Origin: UKL13-2 sp036394575
GTDB taxonomy: Bacteria; Pseudomonadota; Gammaproteobacteria; Burkholderiales; Usitatibacteraceae
DNA: 64,000 bases
Direction: 5' to 3'
Assembly: GCA_036394575.1 (NCBI GenBank)
Contig: DASWEY010000078.1
Span: 17,123-81,122, forward strand
The first letter of the stretch is position 1; each line of letters begins with the position of its first letter. A program made the position numbers and the translations under genes. Positions 59,676 to 64,000 of the stretch are shown here, piece by piece. Below the pieces are notes generated by a model. The model searched no databases and was not told where the DNA came from. It saw only the letters and a list, made by a program, of their open reading frames with translations.

Positions 59676-60092
59676 ATGCTCAAATATCAAATTCTGGAAT
59701 CATTCGGCGGCTTCGATGACTTCCTCGTCTATCTCGCCATTTCCGGCGCCCTGCTGGCGGTCTTCCTGGCGATCTATGTGCGCATCACGCCCTACCGCGA
59801 AGTCGCGCTGATCCGCGACGGCAATACGGCCGCCGCCTTCAGCCTCTCCGGCACGCTGATCGGTATGGCCATCCCGCTGGCCAATGCCGTCGAGTACAGC
59901 GTCAACCCCGTCGATATGGCGATCTGGGGCGCCATCGCGCTATTGATCCAGTTGCTGGTCTTCGTCATCGCCCGCATCACCCTGCCGCATATCGCCGAAG
60001 ACATCCCCGCCGGCAAGCAGGCCTCGGGGATTTTTCTGGGTGCGATCTCGATTGCGGCGGGGATATTGAATGCGGCTTGCATGACGTATTGA
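59676..60092 (+). CDS. DUF350 (YjfL) family membrane protein
   Basis: The ATG at 59676, after GAGGAG, gives 138 residues with four hydrophobic segments arranged as two similar halves. The DUF350 signature TPYREVALIRDGNTAAAFSL follows the first helix and FSLSGTLIGMAIPLANA the second. It ends the polyamine operon; the stop of the ligase gene lies 11 bases upstream of its start. Confidence 0.9.
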   Translation: MLKYQILESFGGFDDFLVYLAISGALLAVFLAIYVRITPYREVALIRDGNTAAAFSLSGTLIGMAIPLANAVEYSVNPVDMAIWGAIALLIQLLVFVIARITLPHIAEDIPAGKQASGIFLGAISIAAGILNAACMTY

Positions 60093-60095
60093 AAT

Positions 60096-60215
60096 GGGAA
60101 CTTCTCAAAACTGTAGCGAGCGGGTCAAGGTCGCGGCGAGGAGCGGAAGCGTACGAAGAGTACGCTGAGCACCGGAGCCGCGAGATTGGACCGCGCAGTA
60201 GGTTTTGAGAAGTTC
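60096..60215 (+). repeat. Family B long nested palindrome, copy B2
   Basis: This 120-bp copy starts GGGAACTTCTCAAAACTG and ends GGTTTTGAGAAGTTC, with the same inner stems and the same internal orientation as 32253-32374. It begins three bases after the DUF350 stop codon. Family A copy A5 follows seven bases later. Confidence 0.85.
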
Positions 60216-60221
60216 ACAAAC

Positions 60222-60283
60222 GTAGAACGCCATTTGGCGCGGAGTTTGGGGCAAAAATGGCTGGGACGGCGCGTCAGTGCTGG
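60222..60283 (-). repeat. Family A hairpin repeat, copy A5 (inverted loop)
   Basis: The flanks run in the opposite direction to the other copies (GTAGAACGCCATTTGGCGCGG on the left), while the loop reads GGGGCAAAAATGG on the plus strand. Relative to its own flanks the loop is therefore reversed, as in A1 at 6223. Confidence 0.8.
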
Positions 60284-60334
60284 TGTTTCAATAATTGATG
60301 AATTGTTTTTATGCCATTTAGCCATGGGTGAGAG

Positions 60335-60754
60335 ATGGGCAACCGTGAAAATTTGTTGGCAAAAATCGAGAAACAAAGCGCGTCTTCGAATGGAATTGAA
60401 ATCGTTGTCTCGCTGGAAGACTTCTTCAACGGCAACGACGATCTTGGATCAATTGGCTGCAATTTGGGAAATGAACAGCCGCTTGTTGCGGAGTTTTACC
60501 GTGTTTTGAAAAACATTCGTTCGAGGCCGGAAGTACAGGATGTGCTTGTACGAATATGCGATTACAGCGATCCGACTTCATGGCCGTTTTCGGACGCAGT
60601 GCACATCATTACTACTGCAGGACACGAGACGGTTAATGCGTGGGTGGCGTCCTTAAAACCTGACGAGGTTTATGCAGAGTGGATATATGGAAAACCGGCG
60701 GCCGCCCCAGTACTCAATTCAGGAATGACGCCATATTCCGTATGGTGGGACTAA
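60335..60754 (+). CDS. Hypothetical small acidic protein
   Basis: The 139-residue protein is AT-richer than its neighbours. It has VVSLEDFFNGNDDLGSIGCN near residue 24 (20 residues), RSRPEVQDVLVRICDY near 62 and a C-terminal SLKPDEVYAEWIYGKP. The acidic, Trp-containing, single-domain layout is like many immunity proteins, but I cannot assign a family. No toxin gene lies beside it. It follows the B2-A5 repeat pair. Confidence 0.6.
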   Translation: MGNRENLLAKIEKQSASSNGIEIVVSLEDFFNGNDDLGSIGCNLGNEQPLVAEFYRVLKNIRSRPEVQDVLVRICDYSDPTSWPFSDAVHIITTAGHETVNAWVASLKPDEVYAEWIYGKPAAAPVLNSGMTPYSVWWD

Positions 60755-60788
60755 CAACGGCACCTGCTTTGGCAAGGAATGTCTCGCC

Positions 60789-61628
60789 CTACAAATGATT
60801 CCGCACCCAGCGCTTCCACTCATCAAACAGCGCCGGATGCCGCGCCGCGATCACCGACTTGACCCACTCCTTGTCGCCCTCGTCGGGCCGCCAGAAATCA
60901 TCGTGCAATAGCGTGGCGATGCGTCCGCCGGCTTCTTCGAGGATGAGGGCGCCGGCGGCGTAATCCCAGGCGTGTTCGCCGGCGTGCAGGAACACATCGG
61001 CGCGACCGCAGGCCACATGGCACCACTGCAAGACGGATGCGCCGCTCATGGAAATGGTCTTGAATGGTGGATTGGCGAACAGGGCGATGCGCAGGCGCCC
61101 GAGGCGTTTGAAGCGCCCGACTTCGACGATGGCGTCGACCAGCGGCTTGGCGGCAACGGCACGCATTTTCTTGTTATTGAGAAAGGCGCCGCCGCCGCGC
61201 CAGGCGTGGAAGGCTTCATGGGTGTTGGGGTCGAGCACGGCGCCGAACACGCTTTCGCGCCGATACATCAGCGCGACCGAGATGCCGAAGTAGCGCTTGC
61301 CGCTGGTGTAGTTGGCGGTGCCGTCGAGCGGATCGACGCACCACAGCCAGTCGGCCTCGCGCCAGAGGCGTTTTTGTTCGACTTCCGGCATTTCTTCGCC
61401 CAGCACCGGGCAATCGTAAATTGCCGGCAGCGCCGCCACCAGCGCGGCTTCGACGGCGCGATCGGCTTCGGTAACGACCGAGCCATCGTGTTTTTTCTCG
61501 ATCGCCACGCGCTTGAAGCGCGGCATCAATTCTTCGCCGGCCAGTTTGCGCAGCAGCGCGATCACCGGCTCGCTGAGCGCGGGAAGTTCGGGACTGAATT
61601 CGGCAGGCGAAATGAGTTGTTGCAGCAT
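60789..61628 (-). CDS. Inositol monophosphatase family phosphatase
   Basis: The 279-residue protein has the three metal motifs of the family: GEEMPE (near 77), WCVDPLDGTANYTSGK (near 95) and HAWDYAAGALILEEAGG (near 218). The ending and the WDYAAGALI context fit the SuhB/CysQ/HisN-like group; which phosphomonoester it uses is not clear. It is divergent from rsmE. Confidence 0.88.
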   Translation of the reverse strand: MLQQLISPAEFSPELPALSEPVIALLRKLAGEELMPRFKRVAIEKKHDGSVVTEADRAVEAALVAALPAIYDCPVLGEEMPEVEQKRLWREADWLWCVDPLDGTANYTSGKRYFGISVALMYRRESVFGAVLDPNTHEAFHAWRGGGAFLNNKKMRAVAAKPLVDAIVEVGRFKRLGRLRIALFANPPFKTISMSGASVLQWCHVACGRADVFLHAGEHAWDYAAGALILEEAGGRIATLLHDDFWRPDEGDKEWVKSVIAARHPALFDEWKRWVRNHL

Positions 61629-61730
61629 TGAGGCGAGAAATGAGGCCCGGGGTATGGGCCAGCAGCAGATTGGCGGGCGGTGGCCCTTGATCGCTCGATA
61701 TAATACGCCAATCCCCTATGAAAGCCCGCA

Positions 61731-62498
61731 TTGGCCGCCGTCCTCCCTTACCCGCGTTTTTTCGTTGCTGATCCTCTGCCCCGAGCTGTCGCTCTGCCTG
61801 TCGCATTTTCGCTCGACGAGAACGCGGCCATGCATCTGCGCGTGCTGCGCTTGCAGGAAGGCGAGATGGTCACGCTGTTCGATGGACGCGGCGGCGAGTT
61901 CACGGCCACTATCGCCGCGGTCGGCAAACGTGAGGTGTTGGTCAATCTTGGCGAGCATTTGCCGCTTGAACGCGAGTCGGCGCTCAACATCACGCTCGTC
62001 CAGGCATTGGCCACCGGCGACAAGATGGACTGGATCATCCAGAAGGCCACAGAGCTCGGCGTGAAAGAGATCGAACCGATCCAGACCCTGCGCGCCACTG
62101 TCAGGCTCAGTGCCGATCGTGCCGACAAGCGCACCGTGCACTGGCAGGGCGTGGCAACCGCGGCCTGCGAGCAATGCGGGCGCAATCGCGTGCCGGCGGT
62201 GCGGCCGCTGCTCGATTTTCCGGCCTGGCTGGCGCGCAAAGAGCATGCGAACCGCTTCATCCTGCACCCGGAAGCAGAGCGCGATCTGCTTGCAGCCGTC
62301 AAGCCGGTCGCGAGCGAGGGCCTGGCCCTGCTGATCGGCCCCGAGGGCGGCTTCGCGCCGGAGGAGCTGGCGGCCGCCCTGCGTGCGGGCGTGCGGCCGG
62401 TACACTTTGGTCCACGCGTACTGCGCACCGAAACCGCCGGGATGGCGGCACTGGTCGCGCTGCAAGCAATGTTTGGCGACTTGGCCTCCCATGCTTGA
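61731..62498 (+). CDS. rsmE: 16S rRNA (uracil1498-N3)-methyltransferase
   Basis: The TTG at 61731 is the first possible start in the frame, because an in-frame TGA lies 12 bases upstream; it gives 255 residues beginning MAAVLPYPRFFVADPL. The SPOUT-fold SAM site is ALLIGPEGGFAPEELAAAL (near 203), followed by FGPRVLRTETAGMAAL with the knot. A TATAAT at 61699-61704 probably starts the message. Confidence 0.93.
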   Translation: MAAVLPYPRFFVADPLPRAVALPVAFSLDENAAMHLRVLRLQEGEMVTLFDGRGGEFTATIAAVGKREVLVNLGEHLPLERESALNITLVQALATGDKMDWIIQKATELGVKEIEPIQTLRATVRLSADRADKRTVHWQGVATAACEQCGRNRVPAVRPLLDFPAWLARKEHANRFILHPEAERDLLAAVKPVASEGLALLIGPEGGFAPEELAAALRAGVRPVHFGPRVLRTETAGMAALVALQAMFGDLASHA

Positions 62499-62528
62499 TA
62501 AAATGCGCTTCCAACCGACCCCCTGACT

Positions 62529-63860
62529 ATGCCCAAGAACGACGCCAAAAAACTCGAAGCCTTCGTCAAATGGTTCCGCTCCGCCACGCCGTTCATCCAT
62601 GAATTCGGCGGCGGCACCATCGTCATCGCCTTCGGCGGCGAGGTATTGTCCGACGGCGAGCTGATGCAGCTGGCGCACGATATCAATGTGCTGGTGAGCC
62701 TCGAGGTGCGCGTGGTGCTGGTGCACGGCACGCGGCCGCAGATCGAGGACCAGCTGAAGCAGCATGGCGTGACGCCGCGTTATGCCGACGGGCGCCGCGT
62801 CACCGACGACGCCGCGCTCAAATGCGTGAAGGAAGCCAATGGCATCGTGCGCATGGAGATCGAGGCCACCCTCTCCACCGAGCTGGCGAATTCGCCGATG
62901 GCCGGGGCCGATATTCGCGTCTCCAGCGGCAACTTCATTACCGCCAAGCCCTTCGGCGTGCACGGCGGCGTGGACTTCATGCACACCGGCCAGGTGCGCA
63001 AGGTGGACGTGGAGGGCATCACCCGCCGTCTCGACGATCATGAAGTGGTGCTGATTTCGCCGATCGGGTTTTCGCCCACGGGCGATATCTTCAACTGCAC
63101 CCTGGAGGATGTGGCGACTTCGGTGGCGACGGCGCTGAAGGCCGACAAGCTGATTTTTCTCACCGAGGCGATGGGTGCCACCGATGCCAAGGGCAAGCTG
63201 CAAAACGAATTGACCGCGATCCAGGCGCAGGAACTGCTGGGCGCCGGCGCCAGCACCCTTTCCGACGATGTGCGTTATTTTCTGCCCTGCGCGATTCGCG
63301 CGGTGCGCGATGGCGTCAAACGCGCGCACCTGATCAGCCGCCATATCGACGGTGCCCTGCTGATGGAATTGTTCACCCACCACGGTATCGGCACCATGGT
63401 GGTCCTGGAGTCGCCCGACAAATTGCGCGACGCCAGACTGGCGGATGTCGACGGCATCATGGCGATCATCGATCCCCTGGTCGCCCAGGGCGTGCTGGTC
63501 AAGCGCGATCGTGCGCTCATCGAGCAGGAAATCGAGCGCTTCATCGTGCTCGAGCAGGACGAGGAGATCATCGGCTGCGCCGCCCTGTATCCCTTCCCCA
63601 GCGACAAGGCGGTCGAGCTGGCCTGCCTGGCGGTGAACCCGTTTTATCGCGACGGCGGCCGCGGCGAGCGCATACTGCATTTTGCAGAAAAGCGCGCCAA
63701 GGAAAAGGGGTTCAAGACCCTGTTCGCGCTATCGACGCAGACCACGCAATGGTTCGTCGAACGCGGCTTTACCGAGGTGGATGTGGGCAAACTGCCCGCC
63801 GAGAAACAGGCCATGTACAACTATCAGCGGCGCAGCAAGATTTACAGCAAGGGCCTTTGA
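62529..63860 (+). CDS. argA: Amino-acid N-acetyltransferase (N-acetylglutamate synthase)
   Basis: At 443 residues it has exactly the length of E. coli ArgA. Residues about 1-290 form the amino-acid-kinase-like domain (PFIHEFGGGTIVIAFGGEVL, GVHGGVDFMHTGQVRKVDVE) and the rest a GNAT acetyltransferase (LACLAVNPFYRDGGRGERIL). It makes N-acetylglutamate, the first step of arginine synthesis, and is normally inhibited by arginine. Confidence 0.95.
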   Translation: MPKNDAKKLEAFVKWFRSATPFIHEFGGGTIVIAFGGEVLSDGELMQLAHDINVLVSLEVRVVLVHGTRPQIEDQLKQHGVTPRYADGRRVTDDAALKCVKEANGIVRMEIEATLSTELANSPMAGADIRVSSGNFITAKPFGVHGGVDFMHTGQVRKVDVEGITRRLDDHEVVLISPIGFSPTGDIFNCTLEDVATSVATALKADKLIFLTEAMGATDAKGKLQNELTAIQAQELLGAGASTLSDDVRYFLPCAIRAVRDGVKRAHLISRHIDGALLMELFTHHGIGTMVVLESPDKLRDARLADVDGIMAIIDPLVAQGVLVKRDRALIEQEIERFIVLEQDEEIIGCAALYPFPSDKAVELACLAVNPFYRDGGRGERILHFAEKRAKEKGFKTLFALSTQTTQWFVERGFTEVDVGKLPAEKQAMYNYQRRSKIYSKGL

Positions 63861-63937
63861 AGGTCCCGTCCCGACCCCAATATCGAGATCGAGGCGATCA
63901 TCAGGACGACTATCACGAAGCGATTACGGAGAAGCAT

Positions 63938-64000
63938 ATGGCAAGAATGATTCAATGCATCAAACTCAAGCAAGAGGCCGAGGGCCTCGATTACCCGCCT
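63938..64000 (+). CDS. yggX: Fe(2+)-trafficking / oxidative damage protection protein YggX (partial)
   Basis: Only the first 21 codons lie in the window: MARMIQCIKLKQEAEGLDYP (20 residues shown). This is the very conserved N-terminus of YggX, with the single Cys at position 7. A GGAG site precedes the ATG. argA-yggX adjacency is common in betaproteobacteria. Confidence 0.92.
   Translation, partial: MARMIQCIKLKQEAEGLDYPP

Noticed and set aside
61716..63680. Minus-strand open frame of 654 codons opposite rsmE and argA
   Set aside because: It covers two genuine plus-strand genes with full motif sets and has only low-complexity His/Arg/Gly composition.
1..64000. CRISPR arrays, tRNA, rRNA, prophage or complete insertion sequences
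   Set aside because: No evenly spaced direct repeats with unique spacers, no tRNA cloverleaf, no rRNA segment, and no transposase or phage structural gene was recognised.

Overview
The window is about 62-65% GC, densely coded, and reads as a betaproteobacterial chromosome, most likely Burkholderiales (perhaps near Oxalobacteraceae). The evidence is the core gene order spoT-rpoZ-gmk-yicC-(Ser/Thr kinase)-(PP2C)-rph, the set ubiA/ubiC/recG, and argA followed by yggX. Placement below order level is inference. I see no rRNA, tRNA or CRISPR array.

Layout. 1-8.0 kb: metabolic and envelope genes (luciferase-like flavin monooxygenase, DUF2721, NYN-LOTUS protein, Kef-type K+ efflux pair, three-cluster CDGSH protein, PaiB). 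8.0-11.06 kb: an accessory island with a BrnT/BrnA toxin-antitoxin pair, an AT-richer AbiGi-like gene, and two VOC (glyoxalase-fold) genes. The VOC genes are arranged as integron cassettes with recognisable attC sites and an attI-like sequence but no integrase, and the array is bracketed by a 57-bp imperfect direct repeat. 11-19.4 kb: lipoprotein, DUF2167-site-2 protease pair, MFS exporter, YdeI, DUF885, cupin, NHL-repeat lipoprotein. 19.3-29.5 kb: a branched-chain-type ABC importer (livMHFG plus binding protein) with a secreted PHB-depolymerase-like esterase inside it, followed by a TonB-dependent receptor, a TetR regulator and an alpha/beta hydrolase; together these look like an uptake and catabolic locus. 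29.6-44.2 kb: Hsp20 with a sigma-32-like promoter, DUF3224, thiolase, then the core block ubiA, trpF-like, ubiC, recG, ridA, spoT, rpoZ, gmk, yicC, kinase, phosphatase, rph.

44.5-54.5 kb holds a ten-kilobase, one-strand locus built around a radical SAM protein of the ArsS (rSAM/selenodomain) family. Its members are the two associated nucleotide-sugar-type transferases (TIGR04282, TIGR04283), a SelD-N-terminal-like FAD oxidoreductase, DUF3047, DUF547, a TVP38-disulfide reductase fusion, a patatin and a metallophosphoesterase. No arsM is present. 54.7-60.1 kb: transketolase, and divergently a polyamine operon speD-speE followed by a YgiB-like lipoprotein, a YgiC/YjfC ATP-grasp ligase and a DUF350 membrane protein, suggesting spermidine synthesis coupled to an envelope ligation pathway. 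60.3-64 kb: an unknown small protein, an inositol-monophosphatase-family enzyme, rsmE, argA and the start of yggX.

Three intergenic repeat families link distant parts of the window: family A (about 60-bp hairpins, five copies, with the loop in either orientation), family B (about 120-bp inverted-repeat-bounded nested palindrome, two copies, both beside an A copy), and family C (short palindromic repeats).
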